A DNA stretch of 64,000 nucleotides from Treponema porcinum. GTDB taxonomy: Bacteria > Spirochaetota > Spirochaetia > Treponematales > Treponemataceae. Positions 8,953 to 17,796 of the stretch are shown in pieces (position 1 is the stretch's first letter; every line of letters begins with the position of its first letter). The stretch lies in contig NZ_FUWG01000002.1 of assembly GCF_900167145.1 (NCBI RefSeq), positions 248,001-312,000 on the forward strand. The letters are read 5' to 3'. Position numbers and translations under genes: made by a program. The notes below the pieces were generated by a model. It had not been told where the DNA came from. It ran no database searches and worked only from the letters and a program-made list of their open reading frames with translations.

Positions 8953-9606
8953 ATGTCTTGCGGTATTGATGAAATCCTGCTCCGGCTTAAAGGTACGCGG
9001 GAATACGAAATTTTATCAGGAATAAAAGAAATTTATTACAGTCTGGAAAAATGCCAGAATGAATGGTATGCAAGGACGGAATTTACATGTCCTGCCGGTT
9101 GCGGAAAATGCTGCCACAACTTTGAACCTGATTTATCTGAAGCAGAAGCCCTCTATCTTGCTGCCTGGCTTTTGCAGAATCAGACAGATAAAGCATATTC
9201 TATTGCAGACGGCACGTTTACGTATTCTCCGGAAAGAACATGTATTCTGTTCGATAATGAGAATTCATATCATTGTACATGTTATAACGGAAGGGCGTTT
9301 ATCTGCCGGCTTTTTGGAGGAAGTTGCGTAAAAGACAAAAATGGTTTTCCGTGCTGGCGTCCATGTAAATTTTACCCGGACAGCCGTCTTGCTTCGCATA
9401 AGCCTCCGATTTTTCACCGGGAATATGATATGGAAGAAACAATGCAGCTTTTTGGAACGCTTCCGCCTGTAATGAGTGACGTAACGGCGCAGGCACTTGG
9501 ATTTACGCCTGAAAACGAAAAAACAGAACCGCTTCGAAAAATTCTTCCGGAAAAAATACGCCTTTTAGTAACAATCCTGTCATTTTTGGAAAGTACTCCT
9601 GCTTAA
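8953..9606 (+). CDS. YkgJ-like cysteine-cluster protein
   Basis: A 217-residue cytosolic protein with the cysteine cluster of the YkgJ/UPF0153 family, thought to bind zinc or iron-sulfur: FTCPAGCGKCCHNF (about residues 44-56), followed by CILFDNE, YHCTCYNGRAFICRLFGG and PCKFY. The reaction is unknown. It lies 15 bp after asnB and has no promoter of its own that I can see, so it should share the asnB switch. Whether it has a role in nitrogen metabolism is open. Confidence 0.75.
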   Translation: MSCGIDEILLRLKGTREYEILSGIKEIYYSLEKCQNEWYARTEFTCPAGCGKCCHNFEPDLSEAEALYLAAWLLQNQTDKAYSIADGTFTYSPERTCILFDNENSYHCTCYNGRAFICRLFGGSCVKDKNGFPCWRPCKFYPDSRLASHKPPIFHREYDMEETMQLFGTLPPVMSDVTAQALGFTPENEKTEPLRKILPEKIRLLVTILSFLESTPA

Positions 9607-9670
9607 ATCGGACGGTTTGACATATATTTTGCAGTTTTTCATGCAAATTTCAGAAGATTTGTCCGCCCAC

Positions 9671-9699
9671 TAGTAAAAGAAATAAAAAAATGATAGTAT
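9671..9699 (+). promoter_or_regulatory. gltB promoter with TAGTAA -35 box
   Basis: TAGTAA (9671-9676), 17 bp and TAGTAT (9694-9699). The -35 overlaps an ACTAGT palindrome. The gltD promoter has the same TAGTNA/17 bp arrangement, which sets both apart from the TTGACA/T promoters of the other switch-controlled genes. Confidence 0.55.
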
Positions 9700-9707
9700 A
9701 AGACCAT

Positions 9708-9778
9708 ACGGCAAAGAGGTCGTAGACAGAATTCTATAGGTATTATTATGGAATTTTATCTACGGTCTCTTTTTTTTT
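9708..9778 (+). promoter_or_regulatory. ANTAR-type hexaloop switch, gltB leader
   Basis: ACGGC-[AAAGAG]-GTCGT gives a 5 bp stem with A1/G4 hexaloop at 9708-9723, starting 9 nt after the -10. The competing terminator pairs AGAGGTCGTAGA (9715-9726) with TCTACGGTCTCT (9759-9770), 12 bp with two G-U pairs, followed by a run of nine U. Confidence 0.88.
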
Positions 9779-9823
9779 GCTGAAATTTGTTTTCAAAACA
9801 AAAAATTTCTGTTGGAGGATGTA

Positions 9824-12800
9824 ATGAATACTCTTTATGACCCGTCTTTTGAGCACGATGCCTGCGGTATAGGTGCTGTTGTAAATATAGACGGAACTGC
9901 AAGCCGCAAAATAGTGGACAATGCGCTTTCCATTGTTGAAAAGCTGGAACACCGGGCAGGAAAAGACGCTACAGGAGAAACAGGTGATGGCGTAGGTATT
10001 CTTGTTCAGATTTCACATACTTTTTTTAAGAAAGCTGCAGCAGAATCCGGCATAAAGCTTGGTGACGAACGCGATTACGGCGTAGGAATGTTCTTTTTTC
10101 CGCAGGATAAGTACATCCGTTCTCAGGCAATGAAAATGCTTGAAGTTCTTGCAAAAAAAGAGGGAATGAAATTTCTTGGCTGGCGTACAGTTCCTGTAAA
10201 TCAGGATGTTCTTGGTCAGCGTGCAAAAGACTGTATGCCGTGCATTATGCAGTGCTTTATCGAACGCCCGGCAAAAGTTGAAAAAGGACTTGCGTTTGAC
10301 CGAAAACTTTACATTCTGCGCCGCCAGTTTGAACATTCGCACCTGAATACATATATTGCTTCCCTTTCTTCGCGTACGATTGTGTACAAGGGAATGTTCC
10401 TTGTAAAACAGTTGCGCACGTTCTACAAAGATTTGCAGTCGGAAGATTACGTTTCTGCGATGGCGCTTGTCCATTCGCGGTTCAGTACGAATACAAATCC
10501 AAGCTGGCAGCGTGCCCACCCTAACCGCTTTATTGCTCATAACGGTGAAATAAATACAATACGCGGAAATGCGGACAGAATGCTTGCACGCGAAGAAACG
10601 CTGCGTTCTCCTGTATTCAGCGCAGAAGAAGTGCGCGAAATTCTTCCTGCCGTAGATATGACAGGTTCTGATTCTGCAATGCTTGACAACACGCTTGAAT
10701 TCCTTGTAATGAACGGAATGCCGCTTCCGCTTGCCGTTATGGTATGTATTCCGGAGCCGTGGAAAAATGACGAAATGATGTCTTCTGAAAAGAAGGATTT
10801 TTACCATTACTGGGCAACTATGATGGAACCGTGGGACGGTCCTGCAGCAATCCTTTTCAGTGACGGCGATGTTCTTGGTGCAACGCTTGACAGAAACGGT
10901 CTGCGCCCTTCTCGTTATTACATAACAAAAGACAATATGCTCATCCTTTCTTCAGAAGTAGGCGTTCTTGATATTCCTGAAGAAAACATTGTAAAGAAAT
11001 CACGCCTTCAGCCAGGAAGAATTCTTCTTGTAGACACAGTACAGAAACGTCTTATTTCTGACGAAGAATGCAAGAAGCAGTTTACAAGCCTTTATCCGTA
11101 TGGTGAATGGCTTGATATGAACCTTCTTAAACTTAAGGATTTGTCAATTCCGAACAAGAAAATTCCTGTATATACGCAGGAAGAGCGCGACATTATGTAC
11201 CGTGCATTCGGCTGGAACTACGAAGACGTAAACGAAATGATTTTGCCGATGGCAAAAACAGGCGTTGAACCTACGGCTAGTATGGGTGTTGATACGCCTC
11301 TTGCCGTAATGAGCGACAAGCACCCTGCCCTTTTCAATTACTTCAAGCAGCTTTTTGCACAGGTTACAAATCCGCCGATTGATTCACTTCGTGAAAAAAT
11401 CGTTACCGACACCACCGTGTACGTCGGTTCTGACGGAAATATGCTTGAGCCGAAAAGTTCTAACTGCACCGTCCTTGAGATAAACAATCCGATTTTGACC
11501 GGCGTTGATATGCTCAAGCTTAAGAACCTGAACCGTCCGGGTCTTAAAACAGCCGTAGTATCTCTTTTGTATTACAAAAATACGTCGCTAAAAGAAGCAC
11601 TTGATAATCTTTTCATAACGATTGACCACGAATATCACAATGGTTCAAACATCATCATTTTAAGCGACCGCGGAGTTGACGAAAACCACGTTGCAATTCC
11701 GTCACTGCTTGCAGTAAGCGGCGTAGAACAATATCTGGTACGCACGAAAAAGCGTACGGCAATTTCAATTATCCTTGAGTCTGCGGAAGTACGCAACGTT
11801 CATCAGGCGGCAATGATTTTGGGCTACGGTGCGCGTGCGGTAAATCCGTATCTTGCGCACGAGTGCATAGCTGAACTTATCGACCAGAAACTTCTGGACA
11901 AAGACTACCACACGGCGATTGACGACTACAACAAGGGAATTATAAACGGCATCGTAAAAATTGCCGCAAAAATGGGTATTTCTACAATTCAGTCCTACCA
12001 GTCTGCGCAGATTTTTGAGGCAGTGGGAATAAGCAAGGAAGTCATCGACCAGTACTTTACGAACACAGTAAGCCGCGTAGGCGGAATAGGACTTAAGGAA
12101 ATTGAGGACGACGTAAACTTCCATCACAACAAGGCGTTTGATCCGCTTGGTCTTACGGTAAACACGCATCTTGACAGTGTTGGAAACCATAAACTGCGCC
12201 GCGGTCCTACGTGCGAAGATCACCTGTATTCGCCGGAAACAATAATTGCGCTTCAGGAATCTACGAGAAACGGCGATTACAGCCGCTTTAAGGAATATAC
12301 CGCTCTTGTTGACGACAACGCCCATCCGCACACGCTGCGGGCAATGCTCAAATTCGACTTTGACGCTGCGCAGGAAATTCCGCTTGATGAGGTAGAAAGC
12401 GTTGACGAAATTGTAAAGCGCTTTAAGACAGGCGCAATGAGTTACGGTTCAATCAGTCAGGAAGCACACGAATGTATGGCGCTTGCGATGAACCATCTGC
12501 ACGGAAAATCAAATTCCGGTGAGGGCGGAGAACGTCCGGAGCGCCTTGGAACAGACAGGAATTCTGCAATCAAGCAGGTTGCTTCCGGACGGTTCGGCGT
12601 AACGGAAGAATATCTTTTGAGCGCAAAGGAAATCCAGATAAAAATGGCGCAGGGAGCAAAGCCGGGCGAAGGCGGACATCTTCCTGGCAAAAAAGTCTAT
12701 CCGTGGATTGCACAGACACGCTATGCAACACCTGGCGTTTCGCTCATTTCACCGCCGCCGCACCACGACATCTATTCTATAGAAGATTTGGCGCAGCTTA

Positions 12801-14341
12801 TATACGACTTGAAAAACGCAAACCGCGCCGCACGCATTTCCGTAAAACTTGTTTCTGAAGCAGGCGTCGGAACGATTGCTGCCGGTGTTGCAAAAGCCGG
12901 CGCGCAGGTTATCCTTATTTCCGGACACGACGGCGGAACGGGAGCTGCGCCTTTAAGTTCAATCCACCACGCAGGCTTGCCGTGGGAACTTGGACTTGCA
13001 GAAACACACCAGACGCTCATTCAGAACGGACTTAGAAGCCGCGTTGTCATTGAAACTGACGGCAAGCTTATGAGCGGACGCGACGTTGCAATCGCGGCGC
13101 TTTTAGGTGCGGAAGAATTCGGCTTTGCAACTGCGCCGCTTATCACGATGGGCTGTGCAATGATGCGCGTATGTAACCTTGACACTTGTCCGTTCGGCGT
13201 AGCAACGCAGAATTCAGAACTGCGCAAGCGTTTCACCGGAAAGCCGGAATACGTTGAAAACTTTATGAAATTCATCGCACAGGAACTGCGCGAATATATG
13301 GCAAAACTCGGCTTCAGGACGCTTGACGAAATGTGCGGACATACCGAGCTTTTAAAGATAAAGGAAAAATGCTCGTTCCCTCGTGCAAACCTTGTAGATA
13401 TGAGCAGGATAATAGGCTGGAAAGCACCGGACGGAGCAAAATCGCACTTTGACCCGGCGGACATATACGACTTCCAGCTTGAAAAGACAGTCGATGAAAA
13501 AGAACTTCTGAAAGCGTTTGAAAAAGCAAAGAAAGCTAAAAAAGGCACGTTCAGCATTTCAATTTCTTCTACGGACAGAACCGTGGGAACAATACTCGGT
13601 TCAGAAATCCAGAAGAATTTTGGCGGAACGCTGAAAGACGATTCGTTTGTAGTAAACTGTACTGGCGGCGGCGGACAGAGCTTCGGCGCGTTTATTCCAA
13701 AGGGAATGACGCTGAGACTTGAAGGCGATGCAAACGACTATCTTGGAAAAGGTCTGAGCGGCGGAAAAATCGTTGTTTATCCTTCTAAAAACGCCACGTA
13801 CAAGGCAGAAGAAAACATCATCATCGGAAACGTTGCCCTTTACGGCGCAACAAGCGGCGAAGCGTACATAAACGGACTTGCCGGCGAGCGTTTCTGCGTT
13901 CGTAATTCCGGTGCAGTTGCCGTTGCAGAAGGATGCGGCGACCACGGACTTGAATATATGACAGGCGGAACGGCAGTCATTCTTGGTCCTACAGGACGAA
14001 ATCTTGCGGCCGGAATGAGCGGCGGAATTGCCTACGTTCTTGATGAAAACCATGACCTGTACCTTCGCCTGAACAAACAGCTTGTTTCTATGGGCGAAGT
14101 TACCGACAAGCACGACATAGACACGCTCCGTGATTTGATTGAACGCCATACAAAAGAAACCGGCTCTAAGCTGGGAAAAAAGATTCTTGCAGATTTTGAT
14201 ACGTACATCACAAGCTTCAAGAAGATTATTCCGAACGACTACCAGCGGATGATGACGGAAATAGCGAAGGGTGAGGCACGAGGTCTAAACCATGAAGAAT
14301 CGGTTATGGAAGCATTCAAGGTTGTTACGGCAGGAAAATAG
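9824..14341 (+). CDS. gltB: Glutamate synthase large subunit
   Basis: Makes two glutamates from glutamine and 2-oxoglutarate. ATG 9824 is chosen because GGAGG lies at 9814-9818. This gives 1505 residues with a short propeptide, MNTLYDPSFEHDA, before the catalytic Cys14 (CGIGAVV). The glutaminase domain is followed by the central domain, then the FMN-binding synthase domain (GAMSYGSISQEAHE, GGERPERLGTDRNSAIKQVASGRFGV, GHDGGTGAAP). The 3Fe-4S ligands are in CAMMRVCNLDTCPFG. The C-terminal beta-helix is GXGXG-rich (TGGGGQSFGAF, GATSGEAYINGLAGERF). Its partner gltD lies 10 kb away beyond the trp operon, with a matching hexaloop switch. The split is unusual, since gltB and gltD are normally adjacent. 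Confidence 0.97.
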   Translation: MNTLYDPSFEHDACGIGAVVNIDGTASRKIVDNALSIVEKLEHRAGKDATGETGDGVGILVQISHTFFKKAAAESGIKLGDERDYGVGMFFFPQDKYIRSQAMKMLEVLAKKEGMKFLGWRTVPVNQDVLGQRAKDCMPCIMQCFIERPAKVEKGLAFDRKLYILRRQFEHSHLNTYIASLSSRTIVYKGMFLVKQLRTFYKDLQSEDYVSAMALVHSRFSTNTNPSWQRAHPNRFIAHNGEINTIRGNADRMLAREETLRSPVFSAEEVREILPAVDMTGSDSAMLDNTLEFLVMNGMPLPLAVMVCIPEPWKNDEMMSSEKKDFYHYWATMMEPWDGPAAILFSDGDVLGATLDRNGLRPSRYYITKDNMLILSSEVGVLDIPEENIVKKSRLQPGRILLVDTVQKRLISDEECKKQFTSLYPYGEWLDMNLLKLKDLSIPNKKIPVYTQEERDIMYRAFGWNYEDVNEMILPMAKTGVEPTASMGVDTPLAVMSDKHPALFNYFKQLFAQVTNPPIDSLREKIVTDTTVYVGSDGNMLEPKSSNCTVLEINNPILTGVDMLKLKNLNRPGLKTAVVSLLYYKNTSLKEALDNLFITIDHEYHNGSNIIILSDRGVDENHVAIPSLLAVSGVEQYLVRTKKRTAISIILESAEVRNVHQAAMILGYGARAVNPYLAHECIAELIDQKLLDKDYHTAIDDYNKGIINGIVKIAAKMGISTIQSYQSAQIFEAVGISKEVIDQYFTNTVSRVGGIGLKEIEDDVNFHHNKAFDPLGLTVNTHLDSVGNHKLRRGPTCEDHLYSPETIIALQESTRNGDYSRFKEYTALVDDNAHPHTLRAMLKFDFDAAQEIPLDEVESVDEIVKRFKTGAMSYGSISQEAHECMALAMNHLHGKSNSGEGGERPERLGTDRNSAIKQVASGRFGVTEEYLLSAKEIQIKMAQGAKPGEGGHLPGKKVYPWIAQTRYATPGVSLISPPPHHDIYSIEDLAQLIYDLKNANRAARISVKLVSEAGVGTIAAGVAKAGAQVILISGHDGGTGAAPLSSIHHAGLPWELGLAETHQTLIQNGLRSRVVIETDGKLMSGRDVAIAALLGAEEFGFATAPLITMGCAMMRVCNLDTCPFGVATQNSELRKRFTGKPEYVENFMKFIAQELREYMAKLGFRTLDEMCGHTELLKIKEKCSFPRANLVDMSRIIGWKAPDGAKSHFDPADIYDFQLEKTVDEKELLKAFEKAKKAKKGTFSISISSTDRTVGTILGSEIQKNFGGTLKDDSFVVNCTGGGGQSFGAFIPKGMTLRLEGDANDYLGKGLSGGKIVVYPSKNATYKAEENIIIGNVALYGATSGEAYINGLAGERFCVRNSGAVAVAEGCGDHGLEYMTGGTAVILGPTGRNLAAGMSGGIAYVLDENHDLYLRLNKQLVSMGEVTDKHDIDTLRDLIERHTKETGSKLGKKILADFDTYITSFKKIIPNDYQRMMTEIAKGEARGLNHEESVMEAFKVVTAGK

Positions 14342-14356
14342 CATTTCTGGGTAATA

Positions 14357-14386
14357 AAAGGCTGTCCTTAGGGACAGCTTTTTTTT
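14357..14386 (+). terminator. gltB terminator
   Basis: GCTGTCC-TTAG-GGACAGC followed by eight U, 16 bp after the gltB stop. Confidence 0.92.
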
Positions 14387-14417
14387 GTAAATTTTTATTA
14401 TATTTGCAATATTTGTC

Positions 14418-14447
14418 TTGCACATTTGTGGGGGGGGGGCGTATAAT
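14418..14447 (+). promoter_or_regulatory. Promoter with G10 tract in its spacer
   Basis: TTGCAC (14418-14423) and a perfect TATAAT (14442-14447) are separated by 18 bp, ten of which are an uninterrupted G run (14430-14439). Slippage in the run would change the spacer length and so promoter strength. The downstream gene encodes a large surface lipoprotein. Confidence 0.7.
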
Positions 14448-14483
14448 AAAACGGTTTAAAAACTTTTTTTTACGGAGTTTGTT

Positions 14484-17400
14484 ATGAAAAAGCATTTTCT
14501 ATTTTTGTCCGCCCTGGCATTGTTCCTGTCGTCCTGTGAAATTTTCAGTTCGCTCTCTGAAAAGACAGGTGCCATTTCCATAAAAATGCCGGAGGGTTCT
14601 GAACGGATTGCAGAAACGTATGACGTAAATGAAATTACGTCCTTTACCGCAGAACTTTATGATTCAGGCAGTTCCCCTGTTGCGAAGGTAAGTTCCGCGC
14701 CGGGAAAATCCATAACTTTTGAAAGCCTTACACCCGGCTCTTATGCGATTGTCATAAAGGCATTTAAGTCAACAGAATGTGCCGCCTATGCAGAAAAATC
14801 TGGCATTGTTGTAGAAGCCGGCGCTACGACGTATGAAACAGTCACGCTTTTTAAAAACATTATAAAAAACATAGAATCTGTAGAAATTGCTAAAGAATCT
14901 CTTGATAAAATCACAAAAAATTATACAGTCGGACAGACATTTGCTCTTCCTGATAACGTTTCCATAATTGCTCATTTTATACACGGATATGAAAAAGAAC
15001 TTGAACCAGATGACTACGAAATATATATCTGCAATGCAGAACAGTTTGCAGAAAGTTCTTTGGTAAAAGATTTGACGCTTTATGCAAAAGCGCGCTTTGC
15101 CGTAATCGGAATATGCACGGAATCCGGGTATAAATATTCTGAGCCGGTTTCCCTTGTAATGAATGCAGAAGAACCTGTAGTAACCTGGACAATTCCTGCG
15201 GTAAAAGACAATGCAATTTCTTTTGAACTTTCTGCAATAGCAAGCGGAGAAATTTCTTATATATGGGAAAAAGCAAAAACTGCTGATATGGCGGGAAAAA
15301 CAGACTGTACTTCTGAAATTGAAATTGCATCAGACGGAACGGTTGCATTGCCTTTGAAAGATGAGTCCGGCAACTATATTTATTATTTGTGTACTGTTAC
15401 GAATAAAAATATTGTCGTGAACGGAGCAACAACAGCTTCAAGGCAGACAGATGTATTCGGCGGTCAGATTGTAAGTTTTGACGCACGATATACCGGAGAA
15501 TATGAAGTTTCAGGACAGCTTGATAATATTACGGCTTTTGAAATTACAGAAACGTATGCAGACGGTTATGTTTTAAACATTCAGTCTCTTCCTGTAAATT
15601 ATAAATTAGCTTATGCAGAAAATCTTTCAAATCCAGAACAGCTGGTTGGAAATATTCCTCTTGTAATTACAAATCTTGCTGCTTTTGACGCAGACGGTAA
15701 GAATTTAACGTATGAAGTGACAGTTCCGTTTAAATATTCTTTTGATGAAGATGATTTGGCTTTTGAAATTACGGCAGACGGCGGCAAACAGGAAAATGAA
15801 ACAATAACGATTGCACAATATTCGGGAATAATAACACTTTCTGCATCTAACAGTTTGCCGGCGTATATGCTGTATGACGGCGAAAATAATGCTTCAACTG
15901 CGATTGAAAATACCGTGTCTTATGCGTGGTACAACAGTTCTTCAGAAACAATAGACAGCAAGATTGGAAATCTTGAAAATGATGCGACTTATTATTGCGA
16001 GCAGACAATAACAAGTTCTGAGCCTGAATGGTATGTTTCGTCTGAGCCTGTTAAAAAATCAATTGAAATAAAAACAGAGCCGTGGATTATTGAAGTAAGA
16101 AAAAGCGAAGATGATGGAACTGTAGAAGGCAGTTTGGACGCAGGAGAGTATACTCTTTCTTGCACAAACAGCTGTGCAAGTGAAAATGAGACAATTGTTT
16201 ATTCTATAAATCCAGAAGGTATTGTAACGCTGGATGAAAACAATGGATTTACTGTTAATCAGCAGTCAAACGAAGTTACCATTAAGATTTCTCTCTCTAT
16301 TGACGGTAAAGTTGTAGCAACAAAAGAATATACAATACCGAAACAGGGAACGTATATTGTTACGTTTGAAACAAACGGTGGAAGTGCCGTTGCTTCTCAG
16401 ACGATTGTAGACAACGGCACTGCTACAACACCTACAGCACCGACAAAGGAAGGATATACATTCGGCGGTTGGTACACAGATGAAAATTGTACGGCTGCGT
16501 ATAATTTTTCAACCAGTGTGACAGCGGACATTATTTTGTACGCAAAGTGGACGGTAGAGGTAATTACTGACTGGGATACTCTTTCTGAAAAATTAAGCAG
16601 TGCGACAACTGATGTCGGTGATATTTATGTATCAGGAGATTTTGAAATAGCTTCTACAATAAGTTTTTCAGGAAAAGCAAATATTATTTCAACAGGCACT
16701 CGCGTTACATTTAGAAGAAAAAAAGGCTATGCAAGTAATTTTTTCTCTCTATATTCAGCTAGTCTGACATTTAAAGGTTCGGAATCAGCTCCTATAGTAT
16801 TTGACGGAACTTCTGAAACAGAAACTCAACCGTCGAACTTAATTACAAATGGGGGTACGACAACTTTTGAATATTGTTCATTTCAGAATAACTCTTCATC
16901 GAGTCACGCTTCAGTTTACTTAGTGGATGATTATACTTCTTCTGACACAACATTTAGATTTTGTAGTTTTACAGGAAATAAAGGCCCTAAAGGTGGAGCT
17001 GTTTATGTAGGAAAAACAGCATACAATGTTTGTTTTGAAAATTGTAGATTTGAAAATAATACGTCAAGTAGTGATGGAGGTGCTGTTTACATAGCAGCTT
17101 CTGCAACAGCAACTTTTAGTGATTGTATTTTTGGAAATGCTGAATATGAAAACTTGGGAAATTCTTGTACAGGTTCAATTGGAGGTGGAGGAGCTGTTTA
17201 TGCTACTGGTGCATCAATAACCCTTTCTAATTGTGAATTCTATTATAATAAAGCAACGGGTGACAGTGGAAATGGAGGAGCAATTGGAGCAGATTCTTCT
17301 TCTACAGTCACGATTACGGAGGGTTGTATATTCAAGAATAATGAAACAGCCTTAGTAGATAGTTCATCAACTCATGGCGGAGCATTATATATAAATAAGA

Positions 17401-17600
17401 GTTCTTTAGTATTACCAAATTCGGGTAACATTTTTGAAAATAATAGAGAAGGCAATAAAACAGTGTACATTCTTTCGGACATTTATATTGTTTCGTCGGG
17501 AACGTTGGGAACTGTAAATGGAACTGTTTATGATTCTGGTTCTTATACAGTTGGAGAAGATGAAAATGGAATTCTCAAACTCACTTCCACTTCTCAGTAA
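14484..17600 (+). CDS. Large surface lipoprotein with InlB-type repeat and beta-helix
   Basis: A 1038-residue exported lipoprotein, not matched to a named gene. The N-terminus MKKHFLFLSALALFLSSC is a lipoprotein signal with the lipidated cysteine at residue 18. Residues about 30-620 are beta-rich, Ig-like segments. Near residue 625 is a Listeria-Bacteroides (InlB B) repeat: TFETNGGSAV, then GYTFGGWYTDENC and ILYAKW. From about 700 to the end, repeated units such as GGAVYVGKTA, GGAVYIAASA and GGAVYATGAS with conserved FENCRFENN-type steps indicate a right-handed parallel beta-helix. That is typical of adhesins or polysaccharide-binding surface proteins. Bases 16700-17600 are visibly more AT-rich than the neighbours. 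The promoter contains a G10 tract, suggesting on/off or graded expression. Ligand unknown. Confidence 0.8.
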   Translation: MKKHFLFLSALALFLSSCEIFSSLSEKTGAISIKMPEGSERIAETYDVNEITSFTAELYDSGSSPVAKVSSAPGKSITFESLTPGSYAIVIKAFKSTECAAYAEKSGIVVEAGATTYETVTLFKNIIKNIESVEIAKESLDKITKNYTVGQTFALPDNVSIIAHFIHGYEKELEPDDYEIYICNAEQFAESSLVKDLTLYAKARFAVIGICTESGYKYSEPVSLVMNAEEPVVTWTIPAVKDNAISFELSAIASGEISYIWEKAKTADMAGKTDCTSEIEIASDGTVALPLKDESGNYIYYLCTVTNKNIVVNGATTASRQTDVFGGQIVSFDARYTGEYEVSGQLDNITAFEITETYADGYVLNIQSLPVNYKLAYAENLSNPEQLVGNIPLVITNLAAFDADGKNLTYEVTVPFKYSFDEDDLAFEITADGGKQENETITIAQYSGIITLSASNSLPAYMLYDGENNASTAIENTVSYAWYNSSSETIDSKIGNLENDATYYCEQTITSSEPEWYVSSEPVKKSIEIKTEPWIIEVRKSEDDGTVEGSLDAGEYTLSCTNSCASENETIVYSINPEGIVTLDENNGFTVNQQSNEVTIKISLSIDGKVVATKEYTIPKQGTYIVTFETNGGSAVASQTIVDNGTATTPTAPTKEGYTFGGWYTDENCTAAYNFSTSVTADIILYAKWTVEVITDWDTLSEKLSSATTDVGDIYVSGDFEIASTISFSGKANIISTGTRVTFRRKKGYASNFFSLYSASLTFKGSESAPIVFDGTSETETQPSNLITNGGTTTFEYCSFQNNSSSSHASVYLVDDYTSSDTTFRFCSFTGNKGPKGGAVYVGKTAYNVCFENCRFENNTSSSDGGAVYIAASATATFSDCIFGNAEYENLGNSCTGSIGGGGAVYATGASITLSNCEFYYNKATGDSGNGGAIGADSSSTVTITEGCIFKNNETALVDSSSTHGGALYINKSSLVLPNSGNIFENNREGNKTVYILSDIYIVSSGTLGTVNGTVYDSGSYTVGEDENGILKLTSTSQ

Positions 17601-17707
17601 GATGCAGGAAATGTTTTTCCATTTTGCTGATTTTGTTACGCTAGTCCGGATATTTAACCGTACGGAAGATTACAAGATTTTCTAAGATATTATTTTTCTT
17701 GTTTCTA

Positions 17708-17770
17708 TTGACAGTAATCTAATGTTGGTGTATGTTTCTATAAAAAGAAACGTTACTATTCATAGTAATA
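17708..17770 (+). promoter_or_regulatory. trp operon promoter and palindrome
   Basis: TTGACA (17708-17713), 17 bp and TATGTT (17731-17736). Just downstream lie TTTCT-ATAAA-AGAAA and the palindrome TTACTA-TTCA-TAGTAA (17753-17768), which could be an operator. No Trp-codon leader peptide, terminator or hexaloop element was seen, so regulation differs from that of the nitrogen genes. Confidence 0.5.
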
Positions 17771-17796
17771 AATGCTTTCATTTGAGGACTGTAATT

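Noticed and set aside
9661..9775. Long T-rich hairpins of the leaders interpreted as ordinary terminators of upstream genes
   Set aside because: They are preceded by promoters and stand in front of, not behind, genes; asnB-type hairpins also occur after divergent promoters where no upstream gene is transcribed in that direction.
10013..14220. Long minus-strand frames opposite gltB
   Set aside because: They are shadows of a highly conserved coding region on the other strand and show no family features.
17752..17770. TTACTATTCATAG shared by the trp promoter region and 43068-43080 near metF, suggesting a common operator
   Set aside because: At metF the sequence is simply the start of the coding region read in reverse (ATG AAT AGT AAC), so the match is probably chance.
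17722..17796. Upstream extension of trpE (25 codons) or a trp leader peptide
   Set aside because: The stretch overlaps the predicted -10 and contains no Trp codons; the ATG at 17797 has the ribosome binding site.
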